Source: Bigelowiella natans CCMP2755
Taxonomy: Eukaryota > Cercozoa > Chlorarachniophyceae
Assembly (NCBI GenBank): GCA_000320545.1
Contig: ADNK01000004.1
Location: forward strand, 1-64,000
Length of the DNA: 64,000 bases
Direction: 5' to 3'
In this document: piece by piece, positions 10,976-22,430 of the stretch
How the letters are laid out: every line of letters starts with the position of its first letter
How positions within the stretch are numbered: the stretch's first letter is position 1
The notes under the pieces: model-generated
Databases searched by the model: none
The model's input: only the letters and a program-made list of their open reading frames with translations
What the model was told of the DNA's origin: nothing
Made by a program: the position numbers and the translations under genes

Positions 10976-13142
10976 CGCCTCCCAAATTGGCAAATTGACT
11001 GACGCGCATGCACGCATGCACGTTTCCACAACGGGCAAACCGATGCATCATGCTGCGCATGCGATGCCTCTTCAATCAAGCAGGCCACCACATGCGTTGC
11101 CGCCATTGGAAGCTTGCACTCACTCGTGGTCGAGCTACAGGCTTGAATGCATGCAATGCATGCATGGGTAGGAAGCGCCAATGGCCGCAAAAACCTCCCG
11201 TTGCTTTGCACAATGTGCAACAGCTCCAGAATCGAACTCACTGGAACGCACGTGCAGTTCGATTCGGTGGCTCAGGGCACGGCCTGCCACGATGATCCTG
11301 CACAACCAGTTGCAATGCTTGAGTTGCACGGTGAGTGGCGATGCATGCTCGCACCTTCCGCTCGTTCTGCATGCGAACCGAACGGAAGTGCAGCCATCCG
11401 CTTCACCGTCAACTGCATCTACATCACTGATGTCAGAATGCATCACTCGTGACAGCTGACGCCACAATTACGAGGAGGAAAGCTCTCACGAAGAGCAGCC
11501 ATCCGCCTCCCCAATTTGCAAATTTGTTACCGAATTAATTTCGGTTTCGAAAAATTCGAAAAAATTCGAAATGCGAAATTGTAAAAAACAATCTTTGTGC
11601 ACTAAGCACTATTTCATTTTCTCAAAATGAGGTTGATCCCTACGAAAATGCAAAATGATCGCAAAAATGTAGGCGGTTATTACGCCAAGCGAGAAAAATG
11701 TCAGGAAAATATCCACACACTCACAAAAATACGAAGGTGGAATGGAAGGGAGAGAGGGGGGGGAGGGGGAAAGGAAAGGAAAAATCAAGGTGACCCCTAA
11801 CCCCCCTTCAAGTTGCAAATTGAGTGGCCTTTGTATTTTTTGTTGTGAACATCCTTCCTTTTGAAAGGAAAGGACTTGAACCAATTACTTTGTCTGTTTC
11901 GTTCTGTTCGCTACAATCAGTACGCGAACCAGAAGGATTTTCCTCCGGACCAAAGGTCCGTAAAGGAAATGCGGTGTGGGGAAGGTAATTGTTCAATGTT
12001 CTTTTTGCATTGGTGTCCTTTCTTCATCAAAGACAAGGATACAAACTAACTTGATTATTTTTCCTTTGCATATTCCAGCAAAAGGCGGGTTTCAATTTCG
12101 TGAAACCATCCGCCTCGCAAAGCGAAAAATTATCCGGGAAGAACCGGAAAGGTAGGAAACCAATAATCGCAGGGTGTAGTTAGCATCAAGCAACTACAGG
12201 TTCCTTTCTCTCCTTAATGCTTAACCGGAAAATTTATAATTCAATACCAGTTATAATGACCGAGTATTCTATTGTGTTCATAGGTTCGAACTGAGCCTGA
12301 AAACTAATTCTCAACAAGGTAATCCTTATCACTCGTAGGACACCACTGCAGATAGCAATGTTGAGTATATTACACATCGGGGTTAACCCGCATATATTTA
12401 TTAGTAGCGGTGTTGCTTAATTTAATACCAGCAACACCCTACAAATTCTATAGATTTTATATAGGCTCACAGTTGCATGATTAACATGCCAACTGTAGCT
12501 CTATAGAATGATATTCTTTTGATATAAGCCAGCTTATTGCTGCATGTAGTAATGTATTGAAACCAGCCATATAACTGAACACTTATTGTGTCAGTATTAG
12601 CTCGGTATATAACTATAATTATAATATATCAGCTATGCTGCATACACTATAATTTCATAGTTCCTATTAAGTATAGAACATATATCAGCGTTAATTGCTG
12701 CATATATTTCAGATGTTAATATAACAGTTAATACAACTGTATGTATTCTATAGCGATACTTACTGTAGTAAAGTATTACAAGTAATGTGTCCTATAATTT
12801 ATAGGTTTGTCTTGGACGCCTCCCCAGCAGCAGCAAGTGCTCCCCCCAGCCGCAGAGGCTAACGCCTCCCGAGCTGGAGAAGCTTGAGGCTTATGGGGGT
12901 TAGCATAACACCCCATACGGTATGTATGTTAACCATTACACACCGTGATAGACACCTATATATATAATATATATATATTATAGGTAGTGGAGGAGAAGCC
13001 TGGCGTCACGTATTAAGCGTCGACGCCAGCAACCATATAGTAGGACTATTCCAGCTTAACGTCACGTATTAAACGTCGACGTAGGCTAAAGCCATGTCCC
13101 TAGGAGGCGACATGCGCCGGCTTAACCGGCCCCATAGAGGTA
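10976..13142 (-). other. Long 3' non-coding region of the copia element
   Basis: About 2.2 kb between polyprotein stop and 3' LTR, with no credible ORF. Its part next to the LTR (about 10999-11506) is GC/TGCATG-rich like surrounding host DNA. The rest is AT-rich. A CGCCTCCCAAATTGGCAAATTG-type motif at 10976 recurs at about 11507. An AT hairpin (ACCTATA...TATAGGT, 12954..12985) and two tandem stem-loops (13001..13028 and about 13056..13083) lie just past the stop codon. Confidence 0.6.
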
Positions 13143-16100
13143 CTACTTAGTACGTATGTTAGCGTAGAACTTCTGGCAACATGCCAGTGTCGGTGTTCGC
13201 CCTATAGGTTTAGTCAATATATCTGCAGGTTGTTCCTTGCCAGATATATGATATAATCGTATAACGTCATCACGTATGAGTTGTCTAACGTTATGGTACG
13301 CAACTCTTATTGACTTAGACTTCTTTGTAAAGCCAGGGTTGGTGGCTATTCGGATGGCAGGCTGGCAGTCTTCAAATACAGGTATTTTCATTAATATTTT
13401 CTTGTTAGGCTCGAAGCCTAATTCTTTAACTAACTGCGTAGCATATACTATATCACGCCCTAGCTGAGACATACTCATGTACTCAGCTTCGGCTATGTGA
13501 TTAGCTACCACAGTCTGTCTGTGTGAGCCGTATAATACAGGGCCACCGCAGAACTGTAAGAAGTAACCTGATCTGCTTTTGCCATCCTTCTCAGTCATGT
13601 GAGTAGCATCGGCGTATCCCTCGAAGCCTCGCTCAGGTCGGTTGTAGCATATTTTATAGTGTTTAGTATTTAGTAAATACTTCATAACCCTATACGCCAT
13701 TTTCAAGTGGCTTTCCCTTGGGTCCTGCGAATGTACTGCCAGTAGCGATAAGGCCGCGACTATGTCCGGTCGTGTAGCTACTGCAACGTATAAACAGGCA
13801 CCAATGACTGACCTAAATAATGTTTGATCTACTTTAGGTTCACTGCTACAGTCCTTCCTTATATCCATCGGAATCGGAGTCCGGGCGCGCTTAGAAGGTA
13901 AGATTTTAAATCTTTCACACATCTTCGTGATGTATTTTTCTTGACAGACAGAGTAACAACCTCTGCTGTCTCTTTCTATCTGTAAACCTAAGCACTCTTG
14001 CACTGGGCCAAGATAGTGCATTTCGTATTCCTTCTTTAAATTTTCAACAACGTAGTCTTTATCTTTCTCGTTTTGAAAACATAGAAGGGTATCGTCTACG
14101 TAGATGCCCACTATAACTTTTCTATCTTCTCCTCTGTCTAACACAAATAAGCATGGGTCTGTCTCCATTTGTTTGAAACCCATCTTAGTGAGAGACCTTA
14201 CGAATGTTCGGTTCCATATGTATGCTGATTGTTTTAGACCGTAGATAGATTTATTTAACTGACAGGCTGCATTAGCCCTGTCATTCATAATCTCTTCTTC
14301 TTGTTTACTCCTACAATCTCCTTTTTCTAACCCATCAGGTATCTCAAGGTAGACATCGGCGTCAATCTGGCCGTAGAGGTAAGCTGTACGTATGTCTATG
14401 TTGTGTATCATTAGCTTGTATCTGGAGCACAACGCTAATAGTATACGTAGAGATGCCTGTGAGAGAGTCGGTGCATACGAGCGAAACCATTCAACGCCTC
14501 GGCGTTGATCGAATCCTCTTGCCACCATACGAGACTTGTAGCGAATAGACCCGTCAGGGTTTAGTTTCTTTTTAAATACCCATTTAGTAGAAACTAACTT
14601 ACCTTTCGGTCGTCTAACTATGTCCCATGTATGTCTCTTAACTAACGATCTAATTTCATCCTTTATTGATGGTAACCAATACTTCTTCTCAGGTCCAGTA
14701 ACAGCCTCGCGGAAGGTTTTAGGTATGTCTAATATATCATGTACAGACACATCAACATCCTTTAATATAACCTCCCCGGTGCTTTGATCAAGAGCGGCGA
14801 ACATACGTTCCGCCGTTCTTATCTTGTCATATTCTAATCGTGGATGTTTGTACTCTTCAGCGAATAAGCTATTGCCAGCATGGGCAACAGAGGTAATACA
14901 CTGCTCTTCATCCTGCATGGCCTGAAAATCCATTAGAGCATAGACGCCGTAGTTACGGCCTATCATAGCCGGAGGCACGTTCTTATTAGATCTCTTAGAG
15001 ACTCTAGTAGGTAGTTGAGGTGCCTCCTTACGCTTATGCTTTGCTTTGTCTATCTCAGGCGCAGTTGAAGAACTCATTCCCCCCGTGGATATCGGCAGCT
15101 TTATAGGTAAAGGTAACGTAGTGTCTGCTCTCTCCTCACTATCATCCTTCTTAGTAGCGATGGTAGCTGATGATGATGATGATGACATCGCATCTATCTT
15201 CTTAGCGAGAGTACTCAGCGTATCATGTAATGCTTTAATGAAATCCATTACATTAGTAATGTTTGTACTAGAAGAAGATTCTAATTCATCTCTCTTCTTA
15301 CTCGCAGGAACCTCGCCTTTATCCATCTCGACATCAGAGTCCTCAGGATCCCGATATTGAGGTAACTGTTGTCTTAGAGTAGCAGAGCGAAACACACTTT
15401 GATACCACTTATCCACATTCGCTTTTTCTATGATTTTACCGGTATCGGTACTGACTATGTACGTGCCATGTCTCGTATCATATCCGAGCATGCGTACATA
15501 CTGTCCAGTATCCTCTAACCGTGACCTTTTGCGCAATTGTTTATCCACCGATAGTACACCGATACAGCCAAACACCACTAAATTACTCAGGTCTGGCTTC
15601 TTCTTGTAATAGAGCTCGTAGGGAGTCTTCGTGTTATCGGCAGAGTGAGGTATTCGATTCATAGTGTAGATCACATAATCTAACGCGTAACACCAATACC
15701 GTAACGATATACCGCATTGCTTTATTATCGTACGTATTTTAGTCGTCACCGTTTGTATCGCTCTCTCAGACATTCCGTTCTGTTCTGGCGTTCGCGGCGT
15801 ACTAGGATTAAAGGTAATACCGTTCTTGTCTAGAAATTTCTGTAGCGAAGTAGCCGTAAATTCGGAGCCATTATCCGAACGGAATTCTACAATGTGCGAC
15901 CCGTATGCGTTTTTATGCTTGCGCAATATACTGCGCGTAAGCGCCGGTATTTGCGATTTCTTTTTAGCCTTAGCCGCGGTTATTCTACGTGTACCTTCGT
16001 GTACGTATACCACGAAGTACTTGTAACCGCGCACGCTACGCATTAAGCTTTTAGTGTCCGCGTGCATACGTTCGCTTTGGGCCGAGGTTGCTCCTGGCAC

Positions 16101-17960
16101 ACCTCGCCTTGCGCGTTTAGTGTTAGTCATATCACATGCTGCACAATTTATCTTTTTCAACTGATTAGGAGTTTTTAATCCAGTTGAACATTTTGCAACT
16201 TGTGATATTTTAGGTCGATTATAGTGTAGCAGCTTTCTGTGAAGCTCCACGGTATCATCCATTTGATTATAGACCTGATCGACAGTACACTCAGGTACTT
16301 CGACACCACACGATACATCAATATCATATGACTGTATGTTGGTTGATTTTCTATTGTTGAGCATATTATGATTATCATCCAATACGGCATGATATAATCG
16401 ATTTTTCATCTTGAAATGCATAATAGGCTCATTGTTTTTGAATACCAGGGTCTGGCCATTCGCGGTTTCTATACGACAACCGATTCTATCAATCTTTGAT
16501 TGGGATATACAAGACAAAGAAGAATCAGGTGAGTATAACACTCCACTCAGCATTCCCCTTTTCTTTTTACCCGAGGGGAGTACGAAAGTTATTGGAACTC
16601 TCCCCTTGTGTGTTGCAGTATGGGTAACACCCTTCTTGCCAACACTCACTTTTCTTTTATTCAAGAGAGGGAGTAGGTGAGAGAAATATTTTTTATTATT
16701 GAAAATGTGCGTAGTTGCACCATTATCAAGTATTATTAGATTTTTAGTATCACATTCCGTGCTCTGCATGTAACAACCTCTCCCGAATAAATCATCTTCG
16801 TCCTCTGAGGAGCCGTATTCCTCATATTTTTTATTCTTTGTTTCCTGCTGCACGTACATCGCCTCCTTCTTACTCTTCTTATCCTTTTTACATTTTTCTA
16901 GGACGGCGTTGTACTGCTTCTCGGTCAGGTCGTCAATGTAATAGCATTCGCGTGCATAGTGTCCTTTCTTGCCACACGAATAACATACCACATCCTTTTT
17001 CGCCTTTTTGTGATTATTCTGCTGATCCTTTTTGTGATTATTATTGTAGGATCGCTTCCTTCCACCACGCCCTCGGCCTCGGCGTCCGCGTCCTCCTCTA
17101 CCGCGAGAACCGCGCGACCCTCTGCCTCGTCCGCGCTGGTAATAATTATTATTATTATGATGATACTGGTTTCCCTGATAATTCATCATTTCTTGCGCCG
17201 GACGCTTTCTAACGTAAATCCTCTTTACTTCTGCCTGCATGTGGTTCTTCTCCTGTCCGTCTCTATTAGTAGCCATCCTTTTAGCACTGAGTAGATCTCG
17301 TAGCTGTTCCATGGTATCTTTTAGTTTTTTATTGTTAGCCGTAGCCAGGCTATACACGATAGCCTTATATTTCTTCTTTGGTTTTAACCCATTTATGAAA
17401 CAGGTTATCTGCATCTGCTCGCTGACAGGCTGGTTCGCGTTGGCCAGCCTTCCGCAGATGGTAACGAATTTAGAATAATATGCCTCTACGTCGTGATCGA
17501 AATTTTCGATGGAGGCTTGTTGTAGGCTACTATTCAACTCATGCATGGACGCGTTATCGGTAGGCTTGAACCTCTCCGTTAGACGAGCCCAGGCGACAGC
17601 TGCAAGGCCTCCGGAGTTATCGAGTAGGTGTTGGTGGGCGGAGTGTACAGTTAGACAAATCGCGGCGTAGGCCCTCACATTGGCCTCATCGTCGGCGCTC
17701 GTAGCAGGTACACCTCCGCGCCAGATTTTAGCTTCGGTCTCGCTAATCCGGGCCACCTCCCTGCAGTACTCCGGATTCTTAATCACGTTGATAAGTTTCG
17801 CCGGCCTGTTAGCCGTGGTCGATGGTTTCGCCATTTCGAAACAATCGATCATGTTTTCGGCCGCGAAAACAGCTTTCATCGTGAAGGCGTAATGGTTGAA
17901 GTTGCTACCTGACCTAGTCAGGTGAATCTTGGCTTTGCTCAGAAAAGACAACTGGGACAT
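13143..17960 (-). CDS. Copia gag-pol polyprotein (Gag, protease, integrase, RT, RNase H)
   Basis: Uninterrupted ORF of 1,605 aa from Met 17960 (MSQLSFLSK). Gag: UBN2-like region, then an RG-rich stretch and a CCHC zinc knuckle (CYSCGKKGHYAREC). Protease: LDNGATTH, with Asn where most copia proteases have Ser (DSGA). GAG-pre-integrase with LHRKLLHY and a CAAC pair. Integrase: D in HADTKS, D in FRSDNGSEF, E in NGMSERAIQ (DDE triad). An Asp/Ser-rich linker follows. RT_2 domain: TWDIVRRPKGK, STKWVFKKK, the catalytic YVDD box, and NKSIYGLKQS. RNase H: EGYADATH and HIAEAEYMSMS. All catalytic motifs are present, so the element may be autonomous. An alternative start inside the LTR adds 35 residues. 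Confidence 0.95.
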   Translation of the reverse strand: MSQLSFLSKAKIHLTRSGSNFNHYAFTMKAVFAAENMIDCFEMAKPSTTANRPAKLINVIKNPEYCREVARISETEAKIWRGGVPATSADDEANVRAYAAICLTVHSAHQHLLDNSGGLAAVAWARLTERFKPTDNASMHELNSSLQQASIENFDHDVEAYYSKFVTICGRLANANQPVSEQMQITCFINGLKPKKKYKAIVYSLATANNKKLKDTMEQLRDLLSAKRMATNRDGQEKNHMQAEVKRIYVRKRPAQEMMNYQGNQYHHNNNNYYQRGRGRGSRGSRGRGGRGRRGRGRGGRKRSYNNNHKKDQQNNHKKAKKDVVCYSCGKKGHYARECYYIDDLTEKQYNAVLEKCKKDKKSKKEAMYVQQETKNKKYEEYGSSEDEDDLFGRGCYMQSTECDTKNLIILDNGATTHIFNNKKYFSHLLPLLNKRKVSVGKKGVTHTATHKGRVPITFVLPSGKKKRGMLSGVLYSPDSSLSCISQSKIDRIGCRIETANGQTLVFKNNEPIMHFKMKNRLYHAVLDDNHNMLNNRKSTNIQSYDIDVSCGVEVPECTVDQVYNQMDDTVELHRKLLHYNRPKISQVAKCSTGLKTPNQLKKINCAACDMTNTKRARRGVPGATSAQSERMHADTKSLMRSVRGYKYFVVYVHEGTRRITAAKAKKKSQIPALTRSILRKHKNAYGSHIVEFRSDNGSEFTATSLQKFLDKNGITFNPSTPRTPEQNGMSERAIQTVTTKIRTIIKQCGISLRYWCYALDYVIYTMNRIPHSADNTKTPYELYYKKKPDLSNLVVFGCIGVLSVDKQLRKRSRLEDTGQYVRMLGYDTRHGTYIVSTDTGKIIEKANVDKWYQSVFRSATLRQQLPQYRDPEDSDVEMDKGEVPASKKRDELESSSSTNITNVMDFIKALHDTLSTLAKKIDAMSSSSSSATIATKKDDSEERADTTLPLPIKLPISTGGMSSSTAPEIDKAKHKRKEAPQLPTRVSKRSNKNVPPAMIGRNYGVYALMDFQAMQDEEQCITSVAHAGNSLFAEEYKHPRLEYDKIRTAERMFAALDQSTGEVILKDVDVSVHDILDIPKTFREAVTGPEKKYWLPSIKDEIRSLVKRHTWDIVRRPKGKLVSTKWVFKKKLNPDGSIRYKSRMVARGFDQRRGVEWFRSYAPTLSQASLRILLALCSRYKLMIHNIDIRTAYLYGQIDADVYLEIPDGLEKGDCRSKQEEEIMNDRANAACQLNKSIYGLKQSAYIWNRTFVRSLTKMGFKQMETDPCLFVLDRGEDRKVIVGIYVDDTLLCFQNEKDKDYVVENLKKEYEMHYLGPVQECLGLQIERDSRGCYSVCQEKYITKMCERFKILPSKRARTPIPMDIRKDCSSEPKVDQTLFRSVIGACLYVAVATRPDIVAALSLLAVHSQDPRESHLKMAYRVMKYLLNTKHYKICYNRPERGFEGYADATHMTEKDGKSRSGYFLQFCGGPVLYGSHRQTVVANHIAEAEYMSMSQLGRDIVYATQLVKELGFEPNKKILMKIPVFEDCQPAIRIATNPGFTKKSKSIRVAYHNVRQLIRDDVIRLYHISGKEQPADILTKPIGRTPTLACCQKFYANIRTK

Positions 17961-18012
17961 GATTGCTCGCAATTCTCGTTGGCAAACTTTTCTCACTTTG
18001 AGGCTCTTGACC

Positions 18013-18384
18013 TGTTGGAGGGCTGGGTGCGGTGCGATGTGCGCGCAGTGAGCAAAAGCTAGCAAACGAGCAGGTAGCGGTGTTCAGATTGAACTGTGAG
18101 GTCATCATGCGAGGGTTGACCGCCCTCTGACAAGTGTCAAGCTTGTCATCAGTCACACGTGATTGCATTGGGTTTCTAGGCCGCGACAAGGCTAGTCCTT
18201 GTCGTGCGACATGCGTGTGCATTCCTTGTCGCGGCAGGCTGAAGCGTCACGGCAATGCTTGTCGCACCTGTGCCGCTTCACCTGCTGCTACGTGCACAGT
18301 TAATTTGCTAATTTCCTCGGTTCATGCTCGCTTGCATGTTGACTACATGCATGTCAAACTTGCGCGAACATGGGAGCATCAACA
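18013..18384 (-). repeat. 5' LTR of the copia element
   Basis: 372-bp LTR. The polyprotein frame is open right through the LTR/internal junction, so an upstream Met inside the LTR (18065) is in frame. On the minus strand the internal region starts GGTCAAGAGCC, which is not the usual TGGTATCAGAGC primer-binding site. Confidence 0.93.
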
Positions 18385-19686
18385 ACGTGCACCATCGTTT
18401 TCAACCAGCACGATGCGCACGAGTGTGTTGCGTGCTCGCACGTCCAGACGTTTCTGCTCCTGCTGACCTGCCTGCTGGCCTGGCTGTGATGAGAGCATCG
18501 GCCACCAGGCTGGCTAGCTGGGTCGGGTTGCAACAATTGCTTTTCGAACAATCACTTTGTCGGACTTTGGAAGGCGTTTTCACGTTGCTCGTGCATTGCA
18601 ACCTGACGAACTCGCGCTGGAGTCGAGCTTTTCACTTGCTTGCGACGCGCAGGCTGGCGTTCTCTGGTGCCAGCAGCTGGAGCAGGTTGCGACCACGATC
18701 GTGCTCCTGCGGTGCGGCGCATTTCTGCGTCTCACTTGTCGCACGAAACACGAAACGTGAAAGAAGCATTGCACAAAAATCACGTGCGCCAGAACCATGC
18801 ACACGGGAGACCGGAGTTCACACACGCCAGCACGACAGAGCCTCAACAACACTCGTTGCAAGGACTTGTCAGCACCCTGTTGGTGATGAGTTGCACAACC
18901 AGCTGAATGATGACGTGCATCTGAGGAGCTGAAGGTGATGAGACAAAACTGGATGAACTGGTGCCAGGCTAGCAGGCTGCAGGGCAAGGCAGAGCTTTTC
19001 CCGTGCGTGAAGACATGGCTGAGAAGGCGCGCAAAGTGATGACATTGTCATTGCAATCAGCATGATGACGAGAAACAAGCTAGCAAGGTGACGAACCCTG
19101 TTCCAAAAACGCCAGAACGGTCTCTGATGTCAGACGTTCCTTGACAGGAAAACAAAAGGTGTTGCAGCAACCTGGCTAGCTGGCAACGCCAGAACGGCTC
19201 GCGGCGCGTGGTTCTTGCCTCCAAAGTGAACAATCAAGCAGTTGAGACCAAACGATGCAGTGCATGTCTTTACATTGCTCAAGTGCTGCACGCATCTCTG
19301 GATCTGGAGATGTCTGCTGAAGCAGGCTCTGAGCAATGGCTGCTCCAGTCCAGCTAGCTAGCAGTGCTGACAAGTGTTCAATCCGAGAACATTTTGTGTC
19401 AAATGAAAAAGAGCACGATGTCACCAAGCTTGTTTGTTTAGCAAATTTCACCCTGCGCCTGCTACATGCATGAAGTTGTCAAAGTAGAAATACGACTACT
19501 TCGCACATTCTTCTCCGTGTTCCTACTCATCAGCGAGCTCATGCACTAACAGCAGCTCCGCGTCAGCTCCACTATGAGAGGACAAGTTCGTCATCCTGTT
19601 TTTGAGACACACACACACGAGGAAACCACCAGTTTTCCTATCTTCAGCAGCCGTTCCAATAGCAAAAAAATGAACGGAATCTCTCT
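18385..19686. other. Repeat-like intergenic DNA right of the copia element
   Basis: Rich in GCTAGC, CAGCAGG and TGCATG words, with repeated AACGCCAGAACGG near 19100 and 19185. A 202-aa plus-strand frame beginning in the LTR shows no domain, composition or splice signal supporting it. I see no gene. Confidence 0.5.
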
Positions 19687-20626
19687 TTACGCATGGAGAT
19701 ATAAATCACAGCGTTTGTTTGACCTGGATCCGGTATTTTGTCGGCGGAAAGCCAGACTTTGCATAGATGGGCCAGGAGAGTGATGAGTAGAAGAATCTGA
19801 GATCACCGCACCACCACCACCGTTGCCTAAATATAAATAAAATACGCGCGTATTCACGTATCTATCATCTAACTTTCGATGCAGAGTATCTTACCGAGCA
19901 GAGCTTCGGCTTCGGACTGTCGGATCTGTGACACGCGTTCAATGATTATTGTCACGATGATGTTTCAATCCCCATTTAGTTTAGCAAATGCGTGCGTGTA
20001 TTTTCTTCTATTTCATTTCTATTCACGCTGCAATTATTTGGTAAAAAACGCTGGTCGCTCGCTCACTCGTGTAACCTCATTGCGAAGTTCCTGCAAGACA
20101 CCTTCTAGCTTCTTGTTCTCGCTCTCAAGAGTGGTGATATATCTGGGGGTAAGAATTGTAAGAAGATGAACATAGAAATAATATAATACAAGAAAACTGT
20201 TGCCATTAAAATCATCTGAGATGATGTTGTGTATCGTTGGACGCCATCAGTGATATGGAGGCTTTTGTGATACTTGATGTTTATGGTGTGCGTCTCGCAC
20301 TTACTCTGATCGCTCGTTGTGGGATCTATCAGCTTCATCGCACATCGACTGAGGAGGAGCAGAAGCAAAGAAAACTATCATTAGGAGTACATGTACAGTA
20401 AACATGCTGCTTTGGGGTGGCAGGTGAGTAATGACGGGTGGGGTGTTACTTCGCTTTTCAATCGATGCCGAGATTAATGCGGTCGGTGTATCTACTATTA
20501 CTACCACGACTACTTACTACTACCTTGAGCTTGTCTAAGTCGTTTCTGGTGTTAAGCTCATTGTGCATCTGGGCCCCGTCGACACTGAGAAGAAATACAC
20601 AAGAAAATACCTACTAAGGATACGAA

Positions 20627-20680
<54 letters not shown>

Positions 20681-22372
20681 TCAGTTATGACGATTTCACA
20701 TGCAAACAAATATAATGAACTTACTGACCGAAGCTGCAAGGCGTTTGCCTCCATCGTCACCTCTTCGTTACCGACATTTCCAGCTGCAGCACCAACCTAA
20801 ACAAACGTATGTTTCACATTCATGAACGGAAGAAGAGACCCTCCCGATTTCATCGATTTAACAAAAATAGCATAGGTACTGCTACCTCTCGCATTCGCTG
20901 AAGTTCCATCTTCTTCTCTTGTAGCTTCTCATTTGCCACTTTGTATCTGGTTCAAGGATAAAATAAGAAGAGGTGATGATGAAATTGAGAAAATGGACGC
21001 CAATTCAAAATTAGGATGACAGAAGGGGGTGGGGTGGGGGTGGGGGGGCAGAATCCTTACTTTTCACGATATCTGAGCTGGCGCTGACAGTAATAGAACA
21101 GACAGGTACATGCAGTAACACCGAAAATGACTCCCATAGCCACAAAGATCCAATATCTCTCCAGGACGTCTAAGTTTCCATCATCGAGCTCTTGCGGCCT
21201 GATGGATGATAATGACAATGACAGTAACAGCAGCCATTTGATTTAGAGTAATATCTGTGGAAAATAATGAGGAGGAAGATTCCTCAAATACACGAATGGT
21301 AAACCCCGGAGCCATTTTGTCCCCACCATTACACTGCCTGCTACTAACATAACAACCTGTCGGATCCAGGTGTGTATATTACGGCATACACCGTTCCATC
21401 GCCATCAATCTATGATATTGTGACAACATTTTCGTCAATAATAAGCAGCTAAACACCGTGAGAGGGGGGAGGAGCTTCCTGTAATCATCATCATCATCAT
21501 CATCATCATCATGATTTTACTGCACTCTTCCATCGCCCTTCTGAGATTGAATTGTGTATATGCTGATTGATGCAATGGAAGATAGATGGAACAACCGTGT
21601 CGCAGTAGCCCATCGACTGTGTGACGAGATTTCCGTCCTCGAATAGGATGGGATTGGCCTCGCGGTCCTCAAACAATGGATGCACACACCGCCACTCGCC
21701 TTCGATGATGTTTGCGCTTGCTAAACAGATATCAGCTGGGGAATGCGGGAACGTGCGGTCGATCCGTGCCGCAACAGTGATATTGAGCCGGAAACTGATG
21801 GATGGGGGCATGGGTCGGGTAGTAGAAGCAGGGAAATTCGAAGTTGAGTATCGTCGTTTTCGGATTTCACAAAACAACACAAAATGGAGTCTATGTTATT
21901 TCTGTGAACCTGTTGATATTAGGACTTCTCCAGCACCGGAATGCAGGAGAAATCACCGTTTGTGGGTACCGAATGAAATCGCCTATGCATTTATTTCGCA
22001 TCGGAGAAAGATGCCACATTAACTCATGAATAACACCAAATTTTCATGCGAGGTGGCGCGAAGGTAAGTGGCCGCAGCAATCTTTTGTTCTTTTATTCTT
22101 TACTCTTCTAGCATGTTACTCATCACCGAAGAAAGGCATCCATCCAGGCCTGATGAAGTTCTCGTACGTTCGCAGATCGGAGTCGGGAACCTGCGTGTGA
22201 GAACGTGCGTGAGTAATGAATGATCGCTATATCGTATCTGGAGCAGGCATCTGGCATGGCTACTTTTTAAGAAAGTTGCCCGATATTATGGCATTCTTTC
22301 TACCGGTCCGATGATGAGGAAGGTAGTATTGTCGTCGCTGACATCGAGCGCGCCAGCTGTATTACACACGCA

Positions 22373-22430
<58 letters not shown>

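Larger units (their letters stand above)
10604..18384 (-). mobile_element. Ty1/copia-type LTR retrotransposon, apparently intact
   Basis: Bounded by two 372-bp direct repeats (10604..10975 and 18013..18384) that look identical base for base and have TGTTG...CAACA inverted ends. Between them is one long minus-strand gag-pol ORF in copia order (integrase before reverse transcriptase). The 5' LTR is the right-hand copy. A purine-rich TTTGGGAGGCG precedes the left LTR on the minus strand and can serve as polypurine tract. No 5-bp target-site duplication is visible (ACCAC on the left, ACGTG on the right). Identical LTRs imply a recent insertion. The element is 7.8 kb because of about 2.2 kb of non-coding DNA downstream of the ORF. 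Confidence 0.92.

Noticed and set aside
12270-12300. GGTTCGAACTG, resembling a tRNA B box
   Set aside because: No matching A box or cloverleaf could be drawn around it.
18324-18932. 202-aa plus-strand ORF beginning in the LTR
   Set aside because: No domain; composition follows the GC/CAG-rich repeat; most of it overlaps LTR and flanking repeat DNA.
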